DNA of 16,712 nucleotides, from positions 1-16,712 of the forward strand of contig JBKQSL010000481.1 in the NCBI GenBank assembly GCA_052143655.1. Direction: 5' to 3'. Within the stretch, counting starts at the first letter, position 1, and each line of letters opens with the position of its first letter. The notes below the pieces were generated by a model, which searched no databases, was not told the origin of the DNA, and saw nothing but the letters and a program-made list of their open reading frames with translations. A program made the translations under genes and the position numbers. This document shows positions 1 through 6,811 of this stretch, piece after piece. This DNA is from CAVSUR01 sp052143655. GTDB lineage: Bacteria > Actinomycetota > Actinomycetes > Streptosporangiales > Streptosporangiaceae.

Positions 1-98
1 TCAACAGGCGCATGACCACCGTCTTCGCCTGGAGCTGCACCGTCATGATCGTTGGGATGAACGTCTTCCTGCTCTACCAGCAGTTCTTCCTCAGCTGA
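1..98 (+). CDS. C-terminal end of an Nramp-family divalent metal transporter (partial)
   Basis: Only the last 31 codons are present, read from base 3 to a TGA at 96-98; the gene continues off the left edge. The residues form one hydrophobic helix (TVFAWSCTVMIVGMNVFLLY) followed by a short QQFFLS tail. This resembles the last transmembrane segment of actinobacterial Nramp/MntH proteins, which commonly end with NVFLLYQ followed by aromatic residues. Family members import Mn2+ or Fe2+ with protons across the cytoplasmic membrane. The assignment rests on pattern memory of a very short piece. The decayed MFS gene downstream is convergent, with 25 bases between the two stop codons. Confidence 0.5.
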   Translation, partial: NRRMTTVFAWSCTVMIVGMNVFLLYQQFFLS

Positions 99-123
99 AC
101 AGGGCCTGATCGACTCCCGCAGC

Positions 124-705
124 CTAGCCACTCAGTCCGGCGCGTGCCGCCGGAGGCTCCGCCTGCCGAAGGCCCGGCAGCATCAGGCACAGGCCGGCCG
201 CCACGGCCATCGTGGCCGCGCGCAGGATTGGCACCCGCCAGACGAGCTGCAGGCCGTCAGCCACCTCCCGCCACAGCGCCTTGCGCTCGACCGCCCTCTC
301 TGACCGGAACCGCCCGCCGACTAGGCTCACCGTGCCGGACGAGACCCCGCAGGAGACCGCGTCGGCCAGGAACGGGACAGCACTGCCCAGCCCGGGCAGC
401 GCCCCGCCCGGCGCCGGACCGGCCAGGCTGGCGCCGTAGGTCCGGGCCTCGGTGGCAGCCCACGCCTGCTCCAGCTGCCCGTCCGGCACGATGCCCGGCA
501 GCGCGGCCGCGGCCGCCGGGCCGAAGATGGTGCCAGCGCCTCCCTCGATCAGGCCGTGCCAGGATCAGCAGCGGGTAGGCGAGCATGCCGATCTCGGTGC
601 CGGTATCGGACAGAAGCTGGCCGATCCTCCGGAAACCACTGTTGCGCCGGAGCGGAACCGGCCGAGGAACACCGGCTGCCGTCTCGGCCCGCTGGTGCTG
701 CTCAT
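124..705 (-). pseudogene. Decayed MFS exporter, frameshifted and truncated
   Basis: Read on the minus strand, two frames together give a recognisable major facilitator. The first has VPLRRNSGF, GQLLSDTGTEIG and MLAYPLLIL. One base is then out of step near 555-562, and the next frame continues GLIEGGAGTIFGPAAAAALP, AWAATEARTYGASLAGPA and FLADAVSCGVSSGTVSLVGG, then REVADGLQLVWRVPILRA. These match the N-terminal half of drug and siderophore-type MFS exporters. About 190 residues remain of an expected 400 or more. After PILRA the sequence jumps to a hydrophobic stretch and LPGLRQAE, which may be the original C-terminus joined by an internal deletion. The N-terminal side runs into the IS701 remnant near 700-710, so the insertion or a later deletion probably removed the start. 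The exact start is unclear because the first residues sit in another frame. Confidence 0.6.
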
Positions 706-1505
706 TTCGACGCGGCGGGCATCCCGAAGGACACGGTGCTCGCTGCCAAGCCGGGCCTGGCCCGGCGCATGATCGCCCGTGCGCTGGACGCGGGCTGCCC
801 GGCCGCCTGGGTCACCGGCGATGAGGTGCATGGAGCGGACCCGGGCCTGCGCGCTGACCTGGAACGCCGCCAGGCCGGCTACGTGCTGCGGTGGCCGCCA
901 GCCACCAGGTGACCACCGCGGCGGGCTCCTGCCAGGTGCGCACGATCGCGCGCCGCCTGCCCCGCCGGGCCTGGCAGCGCTACTCCGCAGGTGAGGGCGC
1001 CAAGGGCCACCGCTACTACGACTGGGCCTGGATGGCCATCGACCCCGGCAAGCCTGGTCACCGCTGGCTGCTGATCCGCCGCAACCGCCACACCGGCGAG
1101 CTGGCGTCCTGCCGCTGCCACAGCCCCCGGCACATCCCGCTGCCCGCCCTGGTCAAGATCGCCGGAACCCGCTGGACTACGGAGGAGAATTTCCAGGCCG
1201 GCAAGGGACTGACCGGACTGGACGAGCACCAGGTCCGCCGCTGGGACTCCTGGTACCGGTGGACCACCCTGGCCATGCTCGCCTTAGCCTTCCTCACCAT
1301 CACCGCCGCCACCGAGCATGCCGGTCATCCCGCCCCAGCTGATCAGATCCCGCTCACCCGCAACGAGATCGCAGCGCTGTTCAGCACGCTGATCATCCAG
1401 CCAGTAACAGGAACCCGGCACCGGCTGCGATGGTCGGCCTGGCGCCGCCGCCACCAGCACCGCGCCAAGACCAGCCACTACCAGCGACAAGCCCGCCAGC
1501 CATGA
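700..1505 (+). pseudogene. IS701-family transposase remnant (5'-truncated, frameshifted)
   Basis: The first piece (700 to about 886) reads HFDAAGIPKDTVLAAKPGLA, then RRMIARALDAG and WVTGDEVHGADPGLRADLE, and reaches AGYVL. A single missing base near 886-890 (GTGCTGCGGTGG where GTGCTGGCGGTGG would give VLAVAASHQV) moves the rest into another frame. That frame runs from about 891 to the TGA at 1503-1505, with RLPRRAWQRYSAGEGAKGHR, YYDWAWMAID, RWTTEENFQAGKGLTGLDEH and a typical basic C-terminus. In this DDE family the second Asp (TGDE) and the Glu (TTEENFQ) are retained, but the N-terminal part with the first Asp is gone. It starts abruptly inside the MFS remnant, so the IS has lost its left end. 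It cannot be functional as written. Confidence 0.75.
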
Positions 1506-1783
1506 ACGTTACGAAGTCCGGTGGAGTACTAAGCGGTTGTGCGCTCCCGTTGCCGTATTTCCTGCTGTACGAAGTTGATGTTTAAGTGTCAGAGACAACC
1601 GGGCAGATCCTCATCAGTTACGTCCGCCGTGCTGGTGTTGGCTTCTTCGTCCCGAAGCCAAGTCGCGGTGCGGGCTGCCAGGGCCTGCGGCACGCTTGAC
1701 CTGGGAAGTGGTGTCCGTCGATGTCCGCTGGCGTTCACCGCGAGGATTAACAATCGCGCCATTTACTCATCCAATTTACACCA
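1506..1783. other. Non-coding stretch right of the IS701 remnant
   Basis: No convincing gene is visible. The bases at 1508-1531 (ACGAAGTCCGGTGGAGTAC and neighbours) lie just after the transposase stop and could be the right inverted end of the IS701 element, but its left partner is absent. The sequence falls in GC content from about 1740 onward, marking entry into the lectin island. An open frame at 1539-1787 shows no family features and I do not count it as a gene. Confidence 0.35.
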
Positions 1784-1812
1784 TTGACAGACACAGATAT
1801 CGATGGTATCAT
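1784..1812 (+). promoter_or_regulatory. Near-consensus sigma-70-type promoter for the lectin operon
   Basis: TTGACA at 1784-1789 and TATCAT at 1807-1812 are separated by exactly 17 bases. This is unusually close to the housekeeping consensus for an actinomycete. Transcription would start near 1819-1820, about 62 bases before the ATG at 1882. The -10 box lies inside a perfect inverted repeat, which suggests negative control by a DNA-binding protein. Confidence 0.65.
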
Positions 1813-1837
1813 AAGGGACCATAGTATCCCTTATGAT
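1808..1837. promoter_or_regulatory. Perfect 11-bp inverted repeat over the -10 box and start site (operator candidate)
   Basis: ATCATAAGGGA (1808-1818) and TCCCTTATGAT (1827-1837) are exact reverse complements separated by 8 bases. The left arm contains most of the -10 hexamer and the spacer covers the predicted start site, the usual place for a repressor operator. As RNA it could also form a hairpin at the 5' end of the transcript. The T-rich stretch after it makes an attenuator possible. No regulator gene is adjacent. Confidence 0.6.
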
Positions 1838-1881
1838 CTCTTTTGTCATTACACTCACAGCGCGATCGTCAGAAGGAGAAA

Positions 1882-2067
1882 ATGAAGGATGCTATATTTT
1901 TTCGGGAGAATCCTACGCTGAGAAGTGAAACAGCTTCACAGACTGTTTTGTCAACTTCTCACATGGGAGGTGAACATCCCAAGGGTACAGTATTGTCTGT
2001 ATCTTTTGCACTTCACGAAGCTGCACTACGTTACCGCTGTCGATTGTTTATTAACATAACAGAATAG
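1882..2067 (+). CDS. 61-aa protein of unknown function, first gene of the lectin operon
   Basis: The ATG at 1882 is preceded by a clear Shine-Dalgarno sequence (AGAAGGAG, 1871-1878). A longer reading from a TTG at 1843 lacks such a site, so the ATG is preferred. The product begins MKDAIFFRENPTLRSETASQ and ends YRCRLFINITE. It has no signal peptide, no transmembrane helix and no motif I recognise. Base composition is low-GC like the repeat protein, unlike the rest of the window. It lies between the promoter at 1784 and the repeat protein, with 12 bases between its stop and the next ATG, so the two are probably co-transcribed. It could be a leader peptide or a partner of the repeat protein; this is inference from position only. 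Confidence 0.5.
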   Translation: MKDAIFFRENPTLRSETASQTVLSTSHMGGEHPKGTVLSVSFALHEAALRYRCRLFINITE

Positions 2068-2079
2068 GAGTACGAAAAT

Positions 2080-2955
2080 ATGGTTTTTCTACTGCACAAC
2101 GATGGCAGCGGCATTTTCCAGTATACGGGGACGCCCTTCGCGTGGCAGCAGATCGACAGCAATCCAGCCACCATCGCAATTTTTCCTTCTAGCTATCAAC
2201 TGCAAAACGACGGCAGCATTTTCCAGTATACGGGGACGCCCTTCGCGTGGCAGCAGCTCGACAACAATCCAGCCAACTGCGCAATTACTGAAGGTGCTGG
2301 CCTCCTTTTTCTACTGCACAACGATGGCAGCGGCATTTTCCAGTATACGGGGACGCCCTTCGCGTGGCAGCAGATCGACAGCAATCCAGCCACCATCGCA
2401 ATTGCTGCTGCTCTAATAGGTCCTGGTTTTGGTCTCTATCTACTGCATAACGATGGCAGCGGCATTTTCCAGTATGTATTCGAAGGTCAGGGCTCGTGGC
2501 AGCAGATCGACAGCAATCCAGCCACCACCGCAATTGTTGCTGCTCCACTTACTGCTGGTGGTGCGGATGCCCTCTATCAACTGCATAACGATGGCAGCAT
2601 TTTCCAGAATACATTGGGCTCAGGCCCGGTAACCGTACCACCAACGCCCAGCGGGTGGCAGCAGCTCGACAGCAATCCAGCCAACACCGCAATTGCTGCT
2701 GGTGGTCCCCTCTATCAACTGCATAACGATGGCAGCATTTTCCAGTATACAGGGACACCCTTCGGGTGGCAGCAGCTCGACAGCAATCCAGCCACCACCG
2801 CAATTACTGCGGGTACTACTGGTAGTGGTAGTAATACCCTCTATCTACTGCATAACGATGGCAGCATTTTCCAGTATACAGGGACACCCTTCGCGTGGCA
2901 GCAGCTCGACAGCAATCCAGCCAACACCGCAATTGCCGCTGGCCTAGCCATAGGC
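2080..2955 (+). repeat. Seven intragenic repeats of about 115-140 bp
   Basis: Near-identical DNA blocks recur within the lectin gene, built around AACGATGGCAGC, CAGTATACGGGGACGCCCTT, GTGGCAGCAG and CAGCAATCCAGCCA. Units 1 and 3 are almost identical at the base level, and units 6 and 7 likewise, so duplication or gene conversion has been recent. Unit 4 has VFEGQG and unit 5 an insert rich in Pro and Val in place of TGTPFAW, showing that one loop of each blade is free to vary. Confidence 0.85.
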
Positions 2956-2967
2956 GGTGAACTCTAA
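2080..2967 (+). CDS. Seven-repeat protein, probable beta-propeller (tachylectin/tectonin-like) lectin
   Basis: The ATG at 2080 has AGGAG at 2066-2070, nine bases upstream and overlapping the stop of the 61-aa ORF. The 295-aa product is almost entirely seven copies of a unit of about 38-45 residues. Each unit has a core (L-Y/F-x-LHNDGSIFQY), then TGTPFAWQQ and LDSNPATTAI, and a Gly/Ala-rich linker of variable length. Units of this kind, with HNDG and WQxLDxNP motifs, are seen in tachylectin-2/tectonin-like beta-propellers that bind sugars. Seven units would make one closed seven-bladed ring. There is no signal peptide, so the protein is cytoplasmic, released by lysis, or exported by an unknown route. 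GC content is visibly lower than in the neighbours, suggesting transfer. The sugar-binding role is inferred from the repeat type. Confidence 0.75.
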   Translation: MVFLLHNDGSGIFQYTGTPFAWQQIDSNPATIAIFPSSYQLQNDGSIFQYTGTPFAWQQLDNNPANCAITEGAGLLFLLHNDGSGIFQYTGTPFAWQQIDSNPATIAIAAALIGPGFGLYLLHNDGSGIFQYVFEGQGSWQQIDSNPATTAIVAAPLTAGGADALYQLHNDGSIFQNTLGSGPVTVPPTPSGWQQLDSNPANTAIAAGGPLYQLHNDGSIFQYTGTPFGWQQLDSNPATTAITAGTTGSGSNTLYLLHNDGSIFQYTGTPFAWQQLDSNPANTAIAAGLAIGGEL

Positions 2968-2980
2968 GAGCTAACTAGTA

Positions 2981-3001
2981 GCTATTTGGGGCTAAAATAG
3001 C
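2981..3001 (+). terminator. Weak hairpin after the lectin gene
   Basis: GCTATTT (2981-2987) pairs with AAATAGC (2995-3001) across a 7-base loop, starting 14 bases after the lectin stop. The stem is AT-rich and no clear T-run follows, so terminator function is only possible. A second small hairpin (AGCTA, 2969-2973, with TAGCT, 2979-2983) overlaps it. Confidence 0.3.
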
Positions 3002-3177
3002 AGGCCTTATTGCGCACTTTCCGCTAGACGCAGCGGGATGAGGCTGCGGCTATGGTATGGGGCTGAGCGTCGGGCGGGCCTCGCAGATCGAGCGGGCGAG
3101 GTGACCAGCATGCAGGTTCTCGGCCGGAAGACGGATGCGGTCGGCAGTCGGCTACGAGTAGTCATCGAGAGCCGATC

Positions 3178-3671
3178 ATGAACAACGACGAGCTCATCAC
3201 CACGGTACGGGAGTCCGTCACCGACATGCACATGACCATCCCGGAAGAGCAGATCGTGAGCCGCAGCCGCGCGATACGCGCCCGGCGCCGGGTTCCTGCC
3301 GCGGCCGGAGCGCTGGCCGTGGCTGCCGGTACGGCCGTGGCCGTGACCGCGCTGGTTCCCTCTGGCCACCAGCCCGGCCATCCGGTTAGCGCCCGGCTGG
3401 CGGCCTGGACGGTAGCCCAGCAGGCCAGCGGCGACATCAATGTCACCATCAACCAGCTGCAGAATCCGGCCGGGCTGCAGAGCACGCTGCGCGCGGACGG
3501 CGTGCCCCGTCAACGTCAAGCGGCACCGGCATTTCCATCTATGACAACCCCGGCGGCGGTCAGCCGCCCGCAAGCCCGCCTGCGCAAGGCACCGGGAACC
3601 CGCCGCCAGCAGGCATCACCGGCCCGCTGAACTTCGGCCTGGTCTACGCCAGCCAGCAGTGCACCGGGTAG
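3178..3671 (+). pseudogene. Small membrane-anchored protein, frameshifted in the C-terminal half
   Basis: From the ATG at 3178 the product starts MNNDELITTVRESV and continues with a basic patch (RSRAIRARRR, residues 29-38). One transmembrane helix follows (about 40-60), then an extracytoplasmic part with AAWTVAQQ and LRADGVP near residue 110. I recall similar proteins from actinomycetes, often carrying a Cys-containing C-terminal domain. They look like anti-sigma-type or membrane-sensing proteins but I cannot assign a function. After residue 110 the open frame turns into Pro/Arg-rich nonsense to 3630. Another frame continues with IYDNPGGGQPP, GPLNFGLVYASQQCTG and a TAG at 3669-3671, which suits the family's end. 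An indel, and probably loss of a middle segment, near 3505-3530 explains this. Confidence 0.5.
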
Positions 3672-3727
3672 CGGAGCCGCCTCAGCAATTCGGCAGCAGA
3701 TGGGAGTGTAAGGCCTTTTGACTCCGG

Positions 3728-4045
3728 CTAGCGGAGTCCCAGGACGGTCGTGAGGGCCTCGTCGATCCCCCATTGCTGGTCTGGGCTGACGCGACCCACG
3801 AGATTGCCAAGCCGTCCGGCGTCGATCGCACCCACTTGCTCAACGAGAACCCGGGTGGTCTCGCCCAGCAGTTCGATCTCCGGACGGAATGATGCGGGCC
3901 TGGCGCTCAGCGATGTGGGCGCGACCAGGACCACCGAACGTGGCAGCAGCTCATCGGCCTGCACGATGACCCCGTAGCGCCGACCGCGTTGCTCGTGGCC
4001 CGCACCCCGCGGCGGGCGGAATTCGTGGATGTCACCCCGTAGCAC
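3728..4045 (-). CDS. MazF/PemK-like endoribonuclease toxin
   Basis: I start this 105-aa protein at the GTG at 4045-4043, which overlaps the end of the antitoxin gene. It begins (M)LRGDIHEFRPPRGAGHEQRG. A longer open frame to 4129 is only the antitoxin region read in another frame. The order of elements is typical of MazF: an N-terminal RGDI strand, GHEQRGRRYGVIVQ with the conserved Arg, VAPTS near residues 41-45 with the catalytic Thr region, and a C-terminal LGRLSP-like element (VGRVSPDQQWGIDEAL). Family members cut mRNA at short sequences when freed from their antitoxin. Length matches the family, and no damage is visible. Confidence 0.85.
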   Translation of the reverse strand: MLRGDIHEFRPPRGAGHEQRGRRYGVIVQADELLPRSVVLVAPTSLSARPASFRPEIELLGETTRVLVEQVGAIDAGRLGNLVGRVSPDQQWGIDEALTTVLGLR

Positions 4046-4271
4046 GCATGTTCTCCATGAATTCTGCGACCTTGAGCATCTCGCGCCGGTCGTCCTCGTC
4101 AGCCTCAAGCGCCGCCGCTTCGGCGGCAAGCGCGGCTCGGCGCTGGAGTCGGCTAGCGCTATCGAGGATCGCTCTGCGGATCGCTTCGGATCTGCTCAGA
4201 CCTGTCGATTCAAGCTGAGCGAGCGCACGCAGGGCCTCGGGATCGAGGCGGACACTGATGGCTGCTGACAT
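4032..4271 (-). CDS. Ribbon-helix-helix antitoxin paired with the MazF-like toxin
   Basis: This 79-aa protein starts with MSAAISVRLDPEALRALAQL, then GLSRSEAIRRAILDSASRL. The N-terminal strand plus two helices form a CopG/MazE-type ribbon-helix-helix fold (about residues 3-45). The acidic, helical tail would be the toxin-binding part and ends FMENMRATG. GGGAG lies just upstream of the ATG. The stop overlaps the toxin GTG by 14 bases, so translation is coupled. The dimer probably represses its own promoter through the palindrome at 4278-4290. Confidence 0.85.
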   Translation of the reverse strand: MSAAISVRLDPEALRALAQLESTGLSRSEAIRRAILDSASRLQRRAALAAEAAALEADEDDRREMLKVAEFMENMRATG

Positions 4272-4277
4272 GCTCCC

Positions 4278-4290
4278 ATCGTATCACGAT
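4278..4290 (-). promoter_or_regulatory. Palindromic operator of the RHH/MazF-like module
   Basis: On the minus strand ATCGT-GAT-ACGAT is a perfect inverted repeat with 5-bp arms, ending 7 bases before the antitoxin ATG. It overlaps a plausible -10 box (GATACGAT). The position fits autoregulation by the antitoxin alone or bound to its toxin, as is usual in such operons. Confidence 0.5.
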
Positions 4291-4433
4291 CTGTCATACA
4301 AGCGTCCATCGCTAGTCGGCTGGGCGGCGCTGCGACTTGGCCTGGACGGCCCTGCGTGGCACGAGTGTGGCATAGCGGCCATTTCAACATTGGACTTCTG
4401 GGGCCTGTTCATGGCCCTGAGCAGCCGGATAGG

Positions 4434-4602
4434 TGGAGCGGGCGAAGGGAATCGAACCCTCATGACCAGCTTGGAAGATCGGTACTGCGGCATCCGGGGT
4501 GACCTGCGGAAGCGCCGGTCCTGGTGACGGGCTTGCGAGTGCCCGTGAGTTACCGCGATTCACCCTGGATCGCCGTGGCGTGTGGCACGTATGTGGCACG
4601 CG
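4434..4602. repeat. tRNA-Gly(UCC) 3'-half scar A with flank (attachment-site remnant)
   Basis: Bases 4434-4480, read on the minus strand, give the anticodon loop CTTCCAA, half of the anticodon stem (GCTGG), a T-arm with GGTTCGATTCC and the acceptor end CGCCCGCTCCA. This is the 3' half of tRNA-Gly with anticodon UCC. The 5' half is missing, so it is not a working tRNA. Such halves are classic attachment sites of integrative elements. The next 120 bases up to 4602 also closely match scar B, including GTTACCGCGA, CGCCGTG and the motif GTGGCACGTATGTGGCACG (4582-4600), in which TGGCAC recurs exactly 11 bases apart. A similar doublet with one mismatch lies left of the scar at 4356-4372. Confidence 0.75.
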
Positions 4603-4624
4603 CGTGACTGCATTGCGCGTGCTT

Positions 4625-5309
4625 CATGTCTTCTTGGTCCGGCTCGTCGCGCTCGCGGCGGGAGTCGGCTCGGACGAGGGCGATTTCCCCGGCGGCCTGG
4701 GCCTGGGCGCGGTCGGCGCGCTGCTGTGCGGCGGTCTCGGACTGCTGCGCCCGTGCGGTTTCCTGCCCGGCCTGGCGTGCCCGGCCGGTGGCCTCGGCGA
4801 CCTGGCGCTCGGCGTGCTCGCGGGCCTGGCCGGTCTCGCGTTCCGCGGTGGCTCGCGCGTGCTCTAGCTCGGCGGTGGTCTCGGCGCGGAGCTGGGTCGG
4901 CGAGACGGGCTTCGGCGGCGGCGACGCGCTGGCCGGCGGAGGCGCGGGCGGCGTAGACCTCGGCCTCGGCGGATTCGGGGTCGGCGGCGGAGCGCAGCTC
5001 GGTGACGGCGCGGGCGAGGATGCCGGCATGCTGGGCGGTGAGCTGTTCCAGCTTGCGGACGAGTTCGGCGGCGCGGGTCAGTCCGATGGTGACGGGCTGG
5101 CCGCCGGTTTCCTCGGCCCGCTGGCCGGTGGCGTCGGCTTCCGCTTGCGGCGCTCGCGGTGGGCGTTGAGCGGGTTGTGGCTGGCATCATCGCAGTACTT
5201 CGGCTTCGCGCCACGGCCGTTAGTTAGCGCGCGCGGCGACGGGCTGCTCGCATCCGGGGTAAGGGTCAGCGTCCTGTTCGGCAGCAGCAGGCACCGCAGT
5301 GCCGAACAT
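4625..5309 (-). pseudogene. Coiled-coil, mobile-element-type protein with zinc-ribbon-like start (multiple frameshifts)
   Basis: Three minus-strand frames join into one protein. From a possible ATG at 5309 it reads MFGTAVPAAAEQDADPYPG, then CEQPVAARAN. A four-base TAAC duplication near 5220-5230 shifts the frame, and the next part is GRGAKPKYCDDASHNPLNAH. A missing base near 5145 follows, after which it reads AEADATGQRAEETGGQPVTI and ELVRKLEQLTAQH. Another shift near 4890 leads into a long charged Ala/Glu/Arg coiled coil (AELEHARATAERETGQAREH and onward) that breaks off at RRERDE near 4625, close to scar A. Similar proteins with a CxxxC...C start and a KfrA-like coiled coil occur in actinomycete plasmids and integrative elements. 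The role is unknown to me; plasmid partition or DNA binding is inference. Confidence 0.55.
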
Positions 5310-5510
5310 ATAGCCGCCGAGGTTCAGGCCGGCACCGGCTGTCAACATCAGCACCATTGACCGCACCCTTGAGGAACTTGTGCGGCTCGGAATCGTCGAC
5401 CGGGCCGCACTTACCGGCCCTGGGCTATTGCAACCTGAATGCATCTTGCCGTGGCTGCCCGTGACCGGTGTCCTGAGAGGCGCACATGATCGCCTGGCGC
5501 GAGCCCGGGG

Positions 5511-5542
5511 CGCCTGCCCGGAACCCCGGCCCGGGGGAGGCG
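5511..5542 (-). terminator. GC-rich hairpin after the nickel transporter
   Basis: CGCCTGCCCGG (5511-5521) pairs with CCGGGGGAGGCG (5531-5542), with a small internal mismatch and a 9-base loop. It begins 10 bases past the transporter stop on the minus strand. No T-run follows, as is common in actinomycetes. Confidence 0.5.
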
Positions 5543-5552
5543 AGAGCGGAGT

Positions 5553-6764
5553 TCACGCGCTTTCGTCGCGTGCGTGCTGCCTGCCCATGATCAGCTCTTC
5601 GGCATCGGCCTGGGCGCCCGGGCTCACGGCCTGGAGACGGGCGGTCCACCTCTCCTCGATGTGGCCGTAGCGCCAGATGGCCATCGCCGCCGCCCAGGTG
5701 ACGATGAACATGCCGACGATCACGAACCCGGCCTTGTTGATGTCGAAGTTGTACATGAAGCCCCAGAAGCCGCTGGTCTGGCTGACGCCGTGGACTTCCA
5801 GCGGAACGAGGCTGAGGGTCTCGATGCCGCCGATGAAGAAGCAGATGGCCACCGACAGGCCGGTGATGGCCAGGTTGTAGTACACCTTGCGGACCGGGTT
5901 GAAGAACGCCCAGCCGTAGGCCAGGTTCATGAACAGGCCGTCGGAGGTGTCCATAAGGGTCATCCCGGCGGTGAACAGGATCGGCAGCGCGATGATCGCC
6001 TGCCACGGAATGTGCTCGGAGGCCAGCAGCGCGGTGCTGGTCAGCAGGGCGACCTCGGTGGCGGTGTCGAAGCCCATCCCGAAGACGACCCCGACCGGGT
6101 ACATCTGCCATTCCTTGTCGATGGCGTTCATCCACCGGCCGAAGAAGCGGTAGAAGAAGCCGCGGTTCTCCAGTTGGCGCTCCAGCTCCGCCTCGTTGTA
6201 CCTGCCCTGCCGCATGTCCCGGAAGACCCTGATGATCCCGCCGAGGATCACCAGGTTGAGCAGGCCGATGAGGAACAGGAAGGCGGCGGAGACGATCGTG
6301 CCGAAGGTGCCCCCGAACGACTCCAGCGAGGAGTTGCTGTGCGTCACCGCGGGCAGCACCGTCTTCGCTGCGATGAGGATCCCGACCCCCATCGCGACGA
6401 CGATCGTGGAGTGGCCCAGCGAGAAGAAGTACCCGAACCCGAACGGGCGCGGCTTGTCGGTGCCCTGCCGCTGGTTCATCGCCTTGCGGGTGGTGTTGTC
6501 GATCGCGGAGATGTGGTCGGCGTCGAACGCGTGCCGCAGGCCCAGGGTGTAGGCCGTGATGCTCAGGCCGATGCCGAAGAACTTGTAGTGGGCAGGCAGC
6601 ACGTACACGATGAACACGAAGAAGCCGAGCGCGTGCAGCAGCAGGATCGAGCCGTACATCCCGACCACCCGGCGCTTCTCCGCCGGGTTCATCGCATGGA
6701 ATGACTGGCGGAACATCCTGGCCATGCTCGTCTTGGGCTGCTGCGTCACGCTGTTCGTTGACAT
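5553..6764 (-). CDS. NiCoT-family nickel/cobalt transporter (HoxN/NixA type)
   Basis: The ATG at 6764 is preceded by GGAGGA eight bases away, so I use it and not the longer open frame to 7214, whose extra 150 residues have no family character. The 403-aa product has the NiCoT signatures. RHAFDADHI is at residues 77-85, the metal-selecting motif of helix II. LGHSTIV is at 116-122, GFDTATEV at 231-238 and a GMTLMDTSDG element at 267-276. About eight hydrophobic segments are visible, as expected for this family. It would take up Ni2+ and/or Co2+ at the cytoplasmic membrane. No nickel enzyme gene lies nearby, so it acts as a stand-alone uptake gene. It looks intact, unlike most of its neighbours. 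Regulation is probably by Nur through the box at 6824-6840. Ni versus Co preference cannot be read from sequence. Confidence 0.93.
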   Translation of the reverse strand: MSTNSVTQQPKTSMARMFRQSFHAMNPAEKRRVVGMYGSILLLHALGFFVFIVYVLPAHYKFFGIGLSITAYTLGLRHAFDADHISAIDNTTRKAMNQRQGTDKPRPFGFGYFFSLGHSTIVVAMGVGILIAAKTVLPAVTHSNSSLESFGGTFGTIVSAAFLFLIGLLNLVILGGIIRVFRDMRQGRYNEAELERQLENRGFFYRFFGRWMNAIDKEWQMYPVGVVFGMGFDTATEVALLTSTALLASEHIPWQAIIALPILFTAGMTLMDTSDGLFMNLAYGWAFFNPVRKVYYNLAITGLSVAICFFIGGIETLSLVPLEVHGVSQTSGFWGFMYNFDINKAGFVIVGMFIVTWAAAMAIWRYGHIEERWTARLQAVSPGAQADAEELIMGRQHARDESA

Positions 6765-6811
6765 GGCCCAGGTCCTCCGGTCATCAGCGCAGCCGGTCTC
6801 GTCTCTGTCGC

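Noticed and set aside
2080..2955. CRISPR array or minisatellite
   Set aside because: The repeats are coding, in frame, about 115-140 bases long and give one continuous protein.
3038..3181. A 47-codon ORF ending in an ATGA overlap with the membrane protein at 3178
   Set aside because: The overlap looks like coupling, but there is no ribosome site or recognisable motif. A sigma-factor tail was considered and did not fit.
4434..4480. A functional tRNA-Gly gene at scar A (also B and C)
   Set aside because: Only the anticodon loop to the 3' end is present. The D-arm, acceptor 5' strand and half of the anticodon stem are missing at all copies.
4582..5360. Long plus-strand ORFs over the coiled-coil region
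   Set aside because: They are Ser/Arg/Ala- or Gly-rich with no motif. The minus strand gives a recognisable coiled coil across frames.
5330..5460. Plus-strand stretch reading NISTIDRTLEELVRLGIVDR, winged-helix-like
   Set aside because: It is too short, has no supported start or continuation, and overlaps the upstream side of a minus-strand remnant. It could be a gene fragment but evidence is thin.
5574..6704. 376-codon plus-strand ORF opposite the nickel transporter
   Set aside because: It is the antisense shadow of a clear NiCoT gene, with extreme Asp/Glu/Gln/Gly composition.
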